Shown: piece after piece, positions 11,471 through 24,875 of the stretch | Numbering within the stretch: position 1 is the stretch's first letter | Layout of the letters: the number at the start of each line of letters is the position of its first letter | Assembly (NCBI GenBank): GCA_027574665.1 | Contig: CM050648.1 | Location: 43,619,700 to 43,683,699, forward strand | DNA from: Rhynochetos jubatus | Lineage: Eukaryota > Chordata > Aves > Eurypygiformes > Rhynochetidae | Length of the DNA stretch: 64,000 nucleotides | Direction of reading: 5' to 3' | The notes under the pieces: generated by a model | What the model was told of the DNA's origin: nothing | The model's database searches: none | The model's input: only the letters and a program-made list of their open reading frames with translations | Position numbers and translations under genes: made by a program

Positions 11471-13640
11471 AGCAAACTGTGTTTTGAAATGAGGATTTCT
11501 GAAATGATTGCCTTCACCATGAACACTCACTACGCACAGGATTCAATGGAGGCATCTAATGGGTTTAAGTAGCCTATCTGGAATTTAAAGGGAAAATCAT
11601 GTACTGTATGTTGCACATAGCCTTATATCTTAAAGTATGCTGAAACACCACTGAAGAAAGTGGATCTTTACAGGGTGAGAAGTAGCACTTTTAATTCTTT
11701 TTATTAAGAGACCCATGCCTGTGCCTGTAATCATTACTGTTTGTCTGTTCAGCTGTAGTCTACGTCTCATAAGCAGGGTCAGGGCTTGGAATGGGGTCTA
11801 TGCCCCATCCCAGCAGGAGAGGGCCCAGTGTGCCTCTCCTGCCCTTCCTTACATGACACTGGTGAGGCATGCACTTCCAGGATTCCTTTCTTCCAGTCAG
11901 TGAGAAACAAAAGTCACAACTTCTTCAGGTGTCTAGGATCCCATGGCCTTTTCAGGATGGTAAAGAGAAATTGCAGTGTCCTGACCATGCTGCATAAAAA
12001 GTAGATTTCCTTTAGGTTGATGAAGACTTTTTGCACTTTCTACTAGATGTAATTTCTCCTTCTTCTCTTTCTGGTAAGTATAATAGATTTTTTTGAAAGA
12101 GTTGCTTGGTTTTACTGCATATATCACGATTTAGTCACTCTTCCACTGGAGACTAATGGCATAATTCAGGACAGAAAATTTTACAAGATGGTGTACAAGC
12201 AATATTCCTTTCAATAGAAGTCTGTTTGTTACTCTAAGATATGTAACCTTGGGTTATTTCAGGTTTTCGCATAGATTCCTTTAGTAAAGTAACAATGTTT
12301 GGCTCAAGAGGATAAATAAGGTAATGGATCCTTTTTTCTATGGACAGGCCTAGTAAACTGAATATCACTGAAATAAGATGCTAGCTTTGGAGTTTGCCCT
12401 GGTTTTATCTCAGAACTCTGAGTCAGTATGCTCGTAGCTTCAGAGCTGTGTCATGTAGAAAGAGGCCTTGTACACCACTTTTCAAAGTCTTTTCCACCTC
12501 ATATACTCAAAGTCAGAACCTGAAAGATTTGCAAAATCAAGCCCAGACAGCAATAACCTGGTAGGGAAAAGGATAATCTTTGAATAACCTGTCTACACCT
12601 TAATCTAGAGCATTTATATTAAAGTTAGTGACTCAGTTTGATATCTGAGAGTCCTTGAAATGCTTTCAGTAGAGTTTATTGGAGATTTCTCCTGAAACAC
12701 GTGTTTTTTCTTCACTAGTTTATGTCTTTTTCTCAACAGATGGGAAGCATCACTGTAGTGATGCAGGCTGCCTCAGAACCCAATGTCTCTGATAGTGCAA
12801 GCAGATGTATCTGACCGTAGCCCACCAAGAAAGGTAGAGCTCTTCACAGTTCCTCCTTATCTGTGCAGGAGTTGTCTTGTACCCCAAAGAAAGATACATC
12901 ATTCCTAATTTCTAGGAGTGGTGCTGTGAAAACCTCCAGCCAGAGCAAACCACAGACCATCTCTCTAGCAACACAGGTCACCATGGACATACCACCAGTG
13001 GTGACTGCACTGACTCCCTGCTGTGAATACAGAACCTCCTGTCATGGCTTTTACTCACATTTGCACATGTTGTCTGGGGGCGTGTGATCACATCTGTGAT
13101 GTGATCAGGAAACAGGCTCTCAAATGATAGGAGTGTGGAGGAGTTTAAGAGTGAGACCTAGACTGTAATATTTGCTCTTAAGTGAAAGGAAAACAGACCT
13201 CAGCTTGATCTGGATATTTCAAACACACATGACATGTCTTGCACCCAGGCAAGTCACTTGATACCTGCAATGAAATAATGCAGCACACCAAGGGGAAGAA
13301 TAACATTTCTGTGACTGTTGTTTTGTGATGTGGTATGTTGTGAAAGAGTTTTCTGGTCTTCCATGGAAACCAGATGTACAATCCAGTCTCTGCCTGCATG
13401 TGAGTGGGTCTCTGTCCCTCACTTACTTCATGAAAGAGGTCTGTCAGAGTTAATTTTTGTGAAGGGCCTCACAATTACTACCTGACAGATGCCTAAATAT
13501 GGAGCATGGTCAGTACAATAGAGTAACAAAAAAGGCCTTAACAGAACTGGTTTTGCTTTAAAAACCTCTTCTCTCTCAGTGCTCTCTGTTTTAATGTGCC
13601 CATCTTCTTTCCATTTAATCCTCATCTCATACCTTTTATT
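11471..13640. other. Unique non-coding sequence
   Basis: Nothing here can be assigned. A word near 13245-13262 (CAAGTCACTTGATACCT) faintly resembles the MIR SINE core but is too short to call. Minus-strand frames 13178-13399 and 13219-13422 overlap each other in different frames and are not convincing. Confidence 0.5.
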
Positions 13641-13649
13641 TCTTTTCAT

Positions 13650-13960
13650 TGGCCCTTCTGGACAACTGGCTTTGGGAAAGCTTTTTTATATCTCTCTCTC
13701 CCTTGCTCTCTAATAGATACCATCATCTTTTAAAGAGCAACCACTCCCTCCCTCTGCTAAGTACTAACTTGGCAGGCAACAGGGGAGGAGGAGTCTTCTT
13801 TAAAAGGCTTTGAAATCGTGTTGTTAAAAAAAAAATATAAATAAAGCAACAAACCTTTTAATAGGGCTTTGGACAATCATCCCTTTCATTCCCTTATGGC
13901 CTATTGTGCTTCTGGCTTTTTTATTATTTAGTGTGCATCAGAAAAAAAAAATCCAAATGT
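13650..13960. promoter_or_regulatory. Candidate conserved non-coding element
   Basis: A pyrimidine-rich block is followed by TTTTAAAGAGCAACC, TTGGCAGGCAACAGG, CTTTAATAGGGCTTTGGACAATCATCCC and CTTATGGCC. It looks like constrained, non-repetitive sequence between AT runs. No exon boundaries fit it. The call is by texture only. Confidence 0.28.
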
Positions 13961-14194
13961 TTTATGTTAAGCCATTAAGAGTTTATTCTGGTTGAAAATA
14001 AATAAATAAATGTGTTGCTAGCAGTTGGGACTGTGAGCACATGCACAGTTGCCTGGCAGAGGCAACCTATAGGAGGCACATCAGAAGGCCAGAATAAGCT
14101 TCAGTGAAAGACCAGAACAAAAGCATCAGCAGCATTTGTTTCTGGTTAAGTACTTTTGCATGAGCCTGACTACTGGAGTGGTTTACCCAGCTTT

Positions 14195-14770
14195 TATCTG
14201 TTTTAAATTCACTTCACTCCCCCCACCCCTCTCTGCAGCATCACCCCCAACAGTAACTCATGGTAATTACATGGAAAAAGAGGAAGCATGAGATTTTAAA
14301 AATCGTCTTTTGTTTTATTTTATTAAACCACCTGATGGGAGCATGTGATAGGTATCCAACATAGCTCCTGGAGTTATTAGACACTTAATTAAAAGTTTTT
14401 TGCACGGTCTGCCTAGGTTTTTTTACATTTAGATTTTATTTTTTAAATGCTGGTTATATTTTGTGAATAGCCAGAAAAAACATTTTCTTTCTTTATTTCT
14501 TTCTTTCTACCCCCTTTCACTTTTGTTTGCCAACACTGCCTGTCATCCACAGAGAATTCTGCAACAGGCTGGCGATTGCAGCTAGGGCTCCTCTGTGTGC
14601 ATAATTACTATCAATCTTTTTTGGTCTCATTTCCCTAGTGGGACTGTGGGAAGAAAGAGAAGAGTCTTTGCCATTAAATGCATTATTAGGTTCACATCTT
14701 AGCTGCCATGTGACCTACATTTAGTGAATTAACATCAAAACCTAAATGCTCTAACTCTCTTTTTCCTTGA
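14195..14770. promoter_or_regulatory. Candidate conserved non-coding element cluster
   Basis: Homeodomain-type sites are dense: GGTAATTACATGG near 14261, CACTTAATTAAAAG near 14382, and GCATAATTACTATCAATC near 14599, which includes a PBX/HOX-like ATCAATC. There is an E-box (CACCTG) in AAACCACCTGATGGG near 14326. These are set in sequence with few tandem repeats, apart from a CTTT-rich run near 14484-14508. The arrangement resembles a developmental enhancer cluster. Alignment to other vertebrates would decide. Confidence 0.35.
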
Positions 14771-17700
14771 GACTGAAGTACGTAGGAATTTTGGAAAAAC
14801 ATATGTATAGTCTGCTGTTGGTATTGTTAAAGAACTAATAGATTGCAAGAGAGAGACAGGAGGAACTTCTGAGAACCTGAGCTTGACTTTGCTATCTCAG
14901 TTTTGAGACTCATAAATAAAACAATCTGATATTCCTTGTTAAGTTCAATGGAGCCACTGACAGTCCAGATGCCAAAAAATCAGGGGAGAGGTGTCCATCT
15001 CCAGTCACGCTGCAAAGGAAGGACAGTGCCTAATGGGTGCCCTTCAATGAGTGCCATTTTATGTGTGGTACATGGAATGTCAGGTTGCAAATGACAAAAA
15101 GATCTTCCAGCACACATAAGCTCAAGCACATAAAAGCCACCAGAACAGAAATATACCCACAGCACAAAAAAAGAGAACATGAAAATAACTCTGTAACACC
15201 GTGGCATTTTAACTTTTTGTCCTTTTTGCAATGGTATTGTTGATTTCATTTTAAAAAAATCTCATCTCTTTCTTTTATAATAGTAATAAAAAAAGGTGTA
15301 TGTGATAAAATAAGTACAATTGAAAAATAATATGATCTGAACACAATTTAAAAATGCTAGACTCCTTTAACTCATGTAGTTTGGTACATTTCTTGGTAAA
15401 AGCCAGATGTACCTTTGAAAATCTAGTTACAGGATCAATAATAGAGAAGAGAAAAATTTTCAGATATTTGGACTTCTTAGGCTTAATGTTCTGTGAACTT
15501 TGTTGTTGCATAAAATCTTCTGTATGCTGGTTCTGGCCTATTCAAAAGTAGGTACTAGAGCTCAGAAAAGGCTTAAGAGGAAGACTTAACTGAGATCTTC
15601 CTAGTCCATAAACCAGGGATTATAAAATTGCTGACCTTAAGGTGATACAGTGAAAATAATGAACCTACTGTATACTGCAGTATTTTAGTAGGCAGGGTAT
15701 GTGTTCCTGAGACATAGATAATTAAGTGGAAAAGTGAGGTTATTGGGAAAGAAGAAGAATATACGTATAATGTTCTATAATATTTTTACAATTTTAATGA
15801 GATAAGAAGAGCTTATAATGTAAACTTGGAATAAAGATAAAACAAATATACAAGACCAGGGGTCAATTTTCTATTGGCTTCAATGCTTTTTAAAGTCTAC
15901 ATTAAAAAGCAAGAACATCTATAGTATCTTCAGGTACTATGGAGAAGTGAAGGTTCACTTGATCCCTGTAAGTGATTACTTTTGGAGAACGGTGCTGCTT
16001 GGCAAGGCACAACTGCAGACCCTGACCAAAGCCTGGATGTTTGTTAGGTACTGAGAAACCATCACATTTGTTTTAAGAACTCTGAGGAATGCTTAGACAA
16101 TTCTATTTGCAAGACCATTTGCCATTCATATTTTAAAGGTATTTTTTTCAAGTATGGCTAAAAGAAATATAGGTAAGTAGTTTAAGGTTTTGTGCATTTC
16201 TATAAAAATTCTACATTTTTAAAACCTATACATTTGTCATCCCGTTATTGGTCATGAATTATTCAGTTGTTTAAAGCATATCAGCAGTTGAATGCCCTTT
16301 ATGTCATACCTGGAATGTTCCTTATTCCTGGAATAAAGATTTGGAAGGACCTATGTCACAAACCTGTAAAACCTTATAAAGGTATTGCACTTGGGATGAG
16401 ATCAGAGTTCAAAGAACCAGACTCCACAAAAGGAAAAGCAGACGTGTTTATTTTACAACATAATGTCACCCTGTCTCACATTGTCCTCTCACACACATAC
16501 ACAATAGGTGTTTTAGAACACCTGTCTTTTAGACTTTTGAAAGCATAGATATTTCCACATCTGGAAATAGTTGTTGTCTGTGACTTATTGTAAGTGTAAA
16601 GAAAAGGACTGGAGTGGCTTGGTGTGAGCAGAGGCCAGTGGCCAGTACTGGAAGAATTGGGTCTATATGATACTTCTCTTCTTACAGAGAGCTGAAGAAA
16701 TTTCTGCCTCTGCCAGAGCGTGGCCTTGTGACTAGTAGGTGTAAGAGTGTTTTTAAAGAATAGAGGGGTTTAAAATAATGAAAGTGGGTGAAGAGGGTTT
16801 ATGATTTTTGAAATGCGTGAGATTACTGAACTGAAATTCAAAATCCAAAGTTCCCTTGATTTTTAGAGGAATCCCAAATTGCTTCAAGAATTCAGTTGTA
16901 TAATGAGGCAAAGTAGTTGCATCAGAATCCCCACTGTGAGTTGTGGGAATACTAAACACTTGAAACTTGGGTATGGGTTTTATAACTGAGGCCTATTTCT
17001 TTAATTATCCAAAAGACTTGCCACTGGTGTTGTGAAATTTCCTGGGTGTGAAGTAGTGTAAGCCACTGAGTTTCTTTGTTTCTGTGGTTGGTCTGTAAGA
17101 CTCTGAATTAGCTTCTGCTGCCTAACCTGGCTCCAGGCTTTCAGATCTAGATCCTGCACTAATTCCAGATACTTCTTTCAGATCCCTCCTGGAAGAAAAC
17201 AAAGGTTATAGTGAGGAAAATATCATGCAAGTACTAGAGGGAAATGCGCCCAGTAGACTAAGCAAGACTGAAGTTTTGAGTTGATAAAGCAAATATAGCT
17301 TCATGTTAAGACAGAAAAAAAGTAACACCCGCCTCCTCCTCCTCCTCCTCTCCACACACACATAACTTGTTTACAAAAGTGCCTTGTAGTGACTGCTGGT
17401 GGTGTCACTCCGTCCCATGCCCCAGAGCTATCACCGGGCCTCATGGGAGATGTGACTACAGCATCGGACATGGGACTGTTTGTTCACTCACTTTCTGTGA
17501 AGAGAGTTTTGAACTGTGTTTTGAATAGACAGCATTTTCTTTGTGTGGTTGGTAAATAACACAGAGCAAAGTTAGTCAGCAAGTTGCATAGCTTCTGCAT
17601 TCTGATTCTTTGGAGCCCTTTTGTACCAAGCTTGACAGGATGTTTTTAACAGAATGTGACCTCACTGGGATACCAGAGGTAAGGAAAAAAGTTATTGGGG

Positions 17701-17800
17701 CTGTTGTGGAATATTTTGCACGGGCTGACCAAAAGTACTGCTTTAAAATGCCTCTTGGAAAGAAGATGGGTTTACAGTAATCCAGTCAACACCTTGTTCA
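14771..17800. other. Unique AT-rich sequence with a CCT microsatellite
   Basis: No gene is recognised. A CCT trinucleotide run followed by a short CA run is at 17332-17361. A GC-richer patch lies just after it (17385-17470). Several short frames exist but none has splice anatomy or a family match. Confidence 0.5.
17332..17361. repeat. (CCT)n microsatellite with adjoining CA run
   Basis: About six CCT units are followed directly by a short CA dinucleotide run. Confidence 0.9.
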
Positions 17801-17983
17801 GTGAAAATCAATGTCTATCACTCCTTCGTAAGTTATAGGAAGTCTTATAAGATTTGCTATTTCCCACTTATGGAAAAAGACGCTGATTTGCAAATCTCGG
17901 AACAATTATGTGCTTGCTCTAATGTACTGAGCAAAGGCCCAGTTCTAGCGACAGAACATCAAAATGTTTTCTTTCTAACACAG

Positions 17984-18119
17984 AACAGAATAAGCAGATC
18001 AGATCCAGTTGTTCATCCAAGTCCTAGAAGCAGCAGTGGGAGGATCGGAACGGTGGCAAACCAAGCAAGACCAGGCAACAGCGACCTTCTGGACGCCCGC
18101 ACTCAATCACTAGGTAAAG
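17984..18119 (+). CDS. Candidate internal coding exon, family unknown
   Basis: This is the best exon-like signal in the window. A pyrimidine-rich tract with a CTAAC branch-like word and ACACAG acceptor ends at 17983. The segment then reads open in one frame for 45 codons; the other two plus-strand frames stop within it. It ends at a strong donor, AAAG/GTAAGA, at 18119/18120, with an alternative donor TAG/GTAAAG at 18113/18114. The product begins NRISRSDPVVHPSPRSSSGR and continues to an LLDARTQSL stretch. It is polar and rich in Ser, Arg, Asn and Pro, like a disordered linker, with no domain visible. Five CpGs in 136 bases stand out against a CpG-poor background, and the next kilobase is also GC-richer. 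The same frame is open upstream to 17801, so openness alone is weak evidence. I do not recognise the protein. It could be an alternatively spliced exon, or a conserved non-coding element with chance splice sites. Confidence 0.33.
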
Positions 18120-18470
18120 GTAAGAAGGAAAGAATCCCAAACGAGAATCGGTGTGCTTTCTGGGTAAGATCATGCATGGGTTTTCATCATGGGCTTTAGC
18201 ACTGGGACCACCGCTTGTAGTTTTTCTTGGATGTAGAGCAAAGGGGGCTGTGGTTCGCTGGGGTGTGAGAGGCACCCCCTCTTCCTCCCTCTACTGCTCA
18301 GCACCAGGAAAACACGGCTGCTGGCTGTGGGGAGACCTGACAGCTTTCTGCCGAGGTGGGGGAAAGCCCTGCTTGCTAGAAGCTCTCCAGGGTGTCTTTA
18401 GTGCATTGCTTGTGGTTCTAAGCACGGACAGCAGTAGTGATTCAAGGTTCGGCAGTGGTAAAAGAGGAAA
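18120..18470. other. GC-richer patch beside the candidate exon
   Basis: Composition rises here, with scattered CpGs (for example near 18140-18150, 18255, 18315, 18352 and 18425) and G-rich words. Plus-strand frames are open at 17801-18199 and 18151-18636, and a minus-strand frame at 18024-18275. None resembles a known protein. It may be flanking intron, a regulatory element, or a poorly recognised terminal exon. Confidence 0.3.
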
Positions 18471-21399
18471 GAGAAATCTGAGTGTTCAAAAAGTCAGGGA
18501 AAGACGATTAAAAAAGAATCACACAGAATTAGTTCAGATATTTATTTATACAGAACAAAAATATTATAGATTCGTGCTGAATGGTCTGAGTAATTTGTTT
18601 ATATTTGCCAACTACAAAGGTTTTTATGAAAAGTGAAAGAAAAATGCATTATTAAACAAAATAGCTTCATGAATAATACGTAACTTGCTGTTCTGAAATA
18701 GAATTAACAATATGTGGTCTGCTTTACTATGTATAGCAAAAAAACCAACAGTTCCATTGTTTTTGTGGTCAACAATTGTTGTTATTTTCCAGCCAGTATA
18801 GGTGACTTACCAAAACCAATTTTTGTTTGGAGTCACTGATGGAGGAGTGAGAGGCAATGAAGTTCTCATGATATGTAAAACTGTTATTCATACTTAAAGA
18901 CTTGCATAACAAAGAATTCTAAAAATAGGTGTTTAAAATTGGAAAGTTTTGAGTGCTGCTGACAATGAAAGTGTTCTTTGGTACATGAGGATGGAAAAAT
19001 TTACTCATTTACTTATGACTAACTAGAGTTGCTCTTTACTGTATGGAACATAAAAAACTAGAGGTTTGTTTTTTCTTGTGATCGGTTAGAAAGTGGCTGA
19101 GTTGAACTTCATTTAGTAGTATAAAAGATGTGATGAGCAAATGACAGCTCCCAGCAAGGCAGGGTATAATCTCTTTAGTCTGACAAAGCATTTACAGTGA
19201 TACTTCTATAATGTCAAACTTGCTACTGTACTTTGATCCACTGGCATGTGGTAGATCAGCTCCCAGCTCTGTCCTAATTAGAGCAAATATTTCTTCCAAA
19301 GAAGTTTCTAGAGACAAGTGTGTTCTCTGAAGCAGAAGCCTGTCAGATAGAGATGATTAAAGATGATGAGTTTATATTCACAACTTTGGTACTTGTGTTG
19401 CAGCAATACTTCTGACCCTCGTCATGGGTCAGATGCTGGGCATTGTACAATACAAACCAGTTTTTATATAGCAAACAGCAGACATGAGACAGCAAGTTGA
19501 ATAAAGCAAATTTGATAGATTATTCAGTTATTAAAAATCAGAAAACTCAACACTTTGGGTGTATTTTTTATATCTTTCTACAGCTGTATTTATACTGTTA
19601 GGGTCTTTTTAACTGCTGATTTTTCAGTGTCTCGACCACTACAAGTAAACTGTCACTAGTAGTTGGAAGCTTGATCACTTTTTGACCTTCAGTCAGGGAG
19701 AAGCTGGCTGGGTGGGATACAGTTTACTTTATCCCTGAATTTGAACAAGAGAGGGCGAAAGTTCAGTGAAACTAAGGTGTTTAGTATTTATGAAAGCTAT
19801 GATGAGATAAGCCAGTAGAGGTCAGTACAGAGTGCTGAAATGGAAGTGGAGTGCCAAAGCTTTGTGTATATTTATGTTCTACACTGGATCTTTAACTTTT
19901 CCTTTAAAATGTGGTAAAGGCTTACAGTGAGTTAGAGTCGACAATCCTATCGTCTTTGAAAGCTAGATTAGAAATACTTGGGATAATATGATAATGACAG
20001 ATCGCTTAAACAGAGACATTTAAACAGCAACCATGCATTTTGTATCTTGCAGAGACATGCTGGAAACCTTGTTTTGTGCAATCATGATTGCAAACCATTA
20101 GTAATACATATATTGCATTGATAAATGAACCTAGCTGATGGTTATGTCACAAAAAAATAGGAGATAGAGGATAAGTTAGGATATAAGTTTTCACGTACTT
20201 TAAGGTAAAGTAAAAAAAAAATCTTTTTCTCATTTTAGGTAACAAGTTTGGATAATTATCAAGTGTTGTTTTAAAGGTCTTTTCTTTGTGTATATACACA
20301 TATATACAGAGAAAGAGAGGGGGAGAGGCTGACAGACTGTGTATAAAGTTGAATTATCTTTTGTTTCACTTTTTAAAGCCATTGTTTGCTCGTGGTTTCC
20401 TTTTGTGATTTAAAGCAAGGAAAAGAATCACCGTGTATAGTCTGTGCATGAAAAGATCCTTCAATGTATATTAGCTGCAAAAGCTCATTTCTGAAAAGCT
20501 TCTGTTCAAGCTGCTTTTTGTGGATCTAGAAAGAGTAACCTGCCTGTCCCCATTCTGTTTCTTTGCACTTCAACGAAGTACTTTGAAAACTGCCCTGCTG
20601 TTAAATTCTAATTTTTCAATATTAAAGAATCAGCAAAAAAATGTATTACCAGATAAAGATGGTATGTTCTATTTTTATTTCAATACTGACTTTTATCTGT
20701 TGTCTATGAGCTTAGGGAGAAATTTCCCAGTATATTCAGAGAGAATAGGACAATAAAAATGGGGAAAATTTTTGAAAATCCTCTTCACTTGTTCAGGTTA
20801 CATTTCATGCTCTTCTTTAAACTGATTATGGAGGCATTGGAAACCGTCCTTTTTTTTTATGTGCTTTATCGTGCCCTTAAAACTGACAACTACTAAACAG
20901 AGACTCTGCAACTTTTTCTCACAGGCACTTGTGTTGTGTGCCATTAGAGTCATATGGCTGGCATAAGTGTGAACACATTTCAGAGGGCTCTAGGGGACGA
21001 TTACTGCAGGGGAGTGATCCCCTGATAACTGCACCAGCTATCATCAGTATAAACTGAGCTAAGAAGGAGACAGACATGTCATAAACTGCTTTTGCATATC
21101 TGACCAGTTTTTTTCTGTTTTTTTGTCACTGTAGAATCACATCACAGATCTTGCAAAAGATCTACCTTTGCAGGCATAGTCTAAAATCCTGGTTTTGGTA
21201 AAGTCAGTGAGAGTCTTGAGTTTGAATCAGTAGTAAGATCAGGAGCCCTACAGGCTTGTTTCAGCTTGAGGCAAAAGAAACTTAGAAATAATCTAATACT
21301 TTCATAACACAGGGTCCAGTCTAACAGTGTGGCATACAAGTGATGACATGTCAAGTGACAATTTACAGTTTGAGACCAAATTTCTCACCAAAAGCTTGG

Positions 21400-21427
21400 A
21401 TTCAATTCCATTCAATTCAATTCAGTT
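21400..21427. repeat. Short (ATTCA)n-like tandem repeat
   Basis: Several imperfect copies of a TTCAA/ATTCA pentamer lie in tandem. Confidence 0.75.
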
Positions 21428-24082
21428 CTTCTTAATTTGAAGGGAAGTAGAAAAACAACTTCTAGTACTGATTTCACTTATGGCTTTGATTGTGTTTTCA
21501 GAAAATAGTCTTGGATGCAAAACTCAAACCAGGCTTCTTTGCCCAGCTAAAATTCTGATGTCCATCCCATTTTGGCACACAATATTTTCCAATTGCCTTT
21601 TTCACGTCTCTTATTTTCTTTTGGGTAAAATAGGTGTGAGAAGTTGTATTTTGCTGAGTCACAGCAGAACTGCTTGTTTACAGTAGCTGATATTCTTCCT
21701 TTGTTGTTGTTGGGAGGGAGCCCTCCTCCTCAAGTGCTTTTTCTGAAAAATAGTGCAAAGGTTGAGATTAAAATGATTCTTATAATACTAAATGCTCTGG
21801 TTTTAGCCAGTCAGTGTTGAAGTCCAAAAGTCCAAGTATTTCTATTGCTTCAATTAAGGTTGATCAATCAAGTATAATGTTATTCCAGAAGTTTGTTATT
21901 CTTATCTGTTCGCAGACCAAAGATAGAAGGTTACATCAGAGTCAGTCATGATTAAGGAACAGAAGGTCTATCTTATCACTGAAGTTCTCTTGCTAGATTA
22001 ATGTATGATATTTTCTTGAGTGTGGTATTACATTCATACATTCTTACAGTTGTGGTAACATTATGCTTTTATTTTGTTCCTCTTTTCTGATGTCTTTGAC
22101 TCATTTGTTTACTGTTTTTTAAAAATTCTTCCCTGCTAAGTAGCTATGCATAGTTAGATTATCCTACCACTATACACCTAGGTTTTATATTTGTTCATGC
22201 CAGGGATAAATTTCTCCATTTTTAGGCATGTGTGTACACGGTGACTTCCAAATGTTTGCATTACGTGATACAGAGATATCTGTCATTTAACTATAAAGCT
22301 GGGTGTTCTGCTTAAGCACGTATCAAAAAAAGGAGGGCTTGTGTCCAGATGGAACTGGCACTAATTCAGCCAGTGGTGACTGGTAATCAAGAGAGTGGCA
22401 CTAGTGAAAATCTCTTCATATAAAAGTGGAAACTGTGGCATTTTCACCAGCAATTGAATAAATTAAGGTACCTTACTGGTAATTACCTTATCAATCTACA
22501 GACTGCAAAATAAAGTAAAATAAATTACAGCCAATAAATTAGAATGATAACTGTAGTCAAATAAATTGTAGTTTCAAGCATTCCGGAGTGAGAAATGAGA
22601 TAGATTTTTCACTCATTTCAGGAATATAGGGACAGCTTAAGGAATTGGTATATTTTGGGAAATGTACTCTCTACCACAAGAAATCATCAATAAAACTATT
22701 TAATTTTTGGTGATTCTACCATTTTAGTGAAACATATGTATGGAGACAACTTTGCTTCTAAGGTACTTAAGGGATTAAAGATGGTGTTTTCTCCTGATTG
22801 TATTAGATTGGATGGTATAGCTTGGTTTGTTGTGGATTTTTTTCCACTTTATCCTGGAGTTCTATTGGCAATTTGTTACCTGCCTTTTTCACTGTGTAGT
22901 TCAAGTCCACAGTAGGATTTTCTTTTTCATTTCCTCCCTTTCTCATGTGTCAGGAATAAACTTTAGACTCCAGTCTCTCCTTGATATTCTTTACATTCCA
23001 CTGAAATCAATAGAATGCTGAACCCAAGTCATGATTGTCTTGTGTATCTCGGTAACAGAAAAAAAACTGGTTCTATGGGGTAGCCTGAGGCTGAGGACCT
23101 GTAGCTTTTATAATGACAGCATTAAACCTGAGGCATAGGTAGAGTTAAGTCTTTCTAGAAACCCTGAAAGTCACTTTTCATAAAAAAAGTCTTAATAATT
23201 TCTCATATGCCTATCTATTTCTAAGAGTCAGTATTCATAGTATCACCTTAACTGTAAACCAAATATACATTAATTCAGTTCTGTAGTACATATTCATGGT
23301 TATGTTTACAAGCACAGTTGTTTCTGAAGGTCTTTATGTTTTTAACAAGTCTCTTGTAAAAGTGAATCTTATGTTTGGTTCTATCCTACAGAATAACTCT
23401 TTTATGAACGAACTGTAACATCTTCTGTAGTATATGTTTGTGATTAGTCAATGCTGCAAGAGGATATTAAGAACAGGCCTCATGGAATGGAAAATATTTA
23501 GCAAGTACATAGTCTTACCTTTTCCTTTTGCATTTTACAGGCAAATCTCAGTTTCAATTGTATGCACTACGTCTTCCCAGCACTATAAAAAGGCAATGAA
23601 TATCAGTGTTATTTGACTATATTATTTGACTGTTCTCTGCGGGGCTTATGTTGGCCCAGAAAAAGAAATGCGCCTTTCTGAAAGCTTTTAATCTTTATTC
23701 ATATATATTGTATTTTTATCAATACACTCACATCTTATATGTATATATAGATGTATATGAATTTATACTGAAAATCATGACATTTCTGCAGGAAAATATT
23801 ACTTGGAAGCTCTTTAATAATTTTTATGTTCTCAAGTTCATATTGACATTAATTTTGTTCCAGGAATGAAGATGTTAAACTTAAGAAAATGTTTAATTAA
23901 AATGAGATGGAATATGGATAAAAGTCTTAAAAAATACTAACTGCAGCTTTAAACAGCATGAAGCAGAAACACATGTCATTTCCCGTGAACCTGACTCACA
24001 GAAATATTTTATCTACTTTTCTCAATAATAATTTTATTAGTAGTGCTCCTATAGAAGTGTTAGTCATGTGATCGCATGTGTC

Positions 24083-24101
24083 AAAAAAAAAAAAAAAAAA
24101 A
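24083..24101 (+). repeat. Poly-A run (19)
   Basis: This is an uninterrupted A run. No retrocopy is recognised immediately 5' of it, so it is treated as simple sequence. Confidence 0.9.
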
Positions 24102-24317
24102 TCCATTTGCCAGCAGATTTCTACTAATTCAGAGAAAATGAGTAAAGATTTTCTGGTAGCTTTATGCAGGTAGAAGAGATGACCACAGAGAATGTGAATG
24201 CTTATACTTCGTATGCTTATACCAAATGCTGTTGCAAAAAAGTGATTTGGAGGAGCACAGATTTTAATTCTTGACCATCCCGATTGCATTCTATGATGAG
24301 GTGACTGGATTCGTAGC

Positions 24318-24875
24318 TAAGGGGAGTAGGGGATGTCATCTGCTTTGACCTTAGCGATGTTTTCAACACAACCTCCAATAACATCCTCATATTCAAGCAG
24401 GGTTGATATGGAGTAGATGGATGGACTACTGGATGAGTTTAAAAACTGGATGGATCATCGGACTCAAAGGGTAGTGGCTAATGGTTCATACTCTGCCTTG
24501 ATGCCTGAGTTCCTCAGGGGATTGTACAGAAACTCATCCAGTTTAATATCTTCGTAAGCATCTTGGTGCACACTGGGTTAAACATTGTATGCTGACAGTG
24601 TCGATGTCTAACAAAGCACCAGACTTCATCAACAGCAGAATACCTGGTAGATCAAAGGAAGTTGTTTCTTCCCTTTACTTGGTACTAATTAGGCTACATC
24701 TAGAACATGTCATCTAGTCCTGGGTACCCCCCTACAAGACATATGTTGATCAACTGGAGCAAGTTCAGTGGAGACCTACCAAGATGGTTGGAAGCATCTC
24801 TGTGAAGAGAATTTGAGAAAGCAGGGCATGTTTAATTTGAAAGAGAGATCGCCTGCAGGAGAAAAAAAAATCATG
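24318..24875 (+). mobile_element. Old, internally deleted CR1 LINE fragment
   Basis: This is a more diverged CR1 than the copy at 5081. The start (GGGGATGTCATCTGCTTTGACC near 24330) corresponds to the motif A region. The family's AGTAGATGGATGGAC...AACTGGATGGATC block and a degraded CCTCAGGGG block follow near 24515. After an internal deletion near 24600-24650, the match resumes around 24680-24830 with the block whose family form encodes an RPHLEYC...LLERVQRR-type stretch, then ends near 24870. Frames are broken throughout. The 3' untranslated end and terminal repeats are absent. It appears to be a different, older subfamily. Confidence 0.78.

Larger units (their letters stand above)
18640..24310. 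other. Unique AT-rich non-coding sequence
   Basis: No gene or transposon is recognised. Minor low-complexity tracts include a TATACA/GA-rich stretch at 20289-20328, ATTCA-type pentamer repeats near 21400-21427, AT-rich sequence near 23700-23770, and a 19-base A run at 24083-24101. Confidence 0.55.

Noticed and set aside
13241-13270. MIR SINE core-like phrase CAAGTCACTTGATACCT
   Set aside because: Only about 17 bases resemble the core and neither flank continues the match.
24083-24101. Poly-A run as the tail of a processed pseudogene
   Set aside because: No coding-like sequence or target duplication is visible upstream. The same applies to the A runs at 41613 and 62783.
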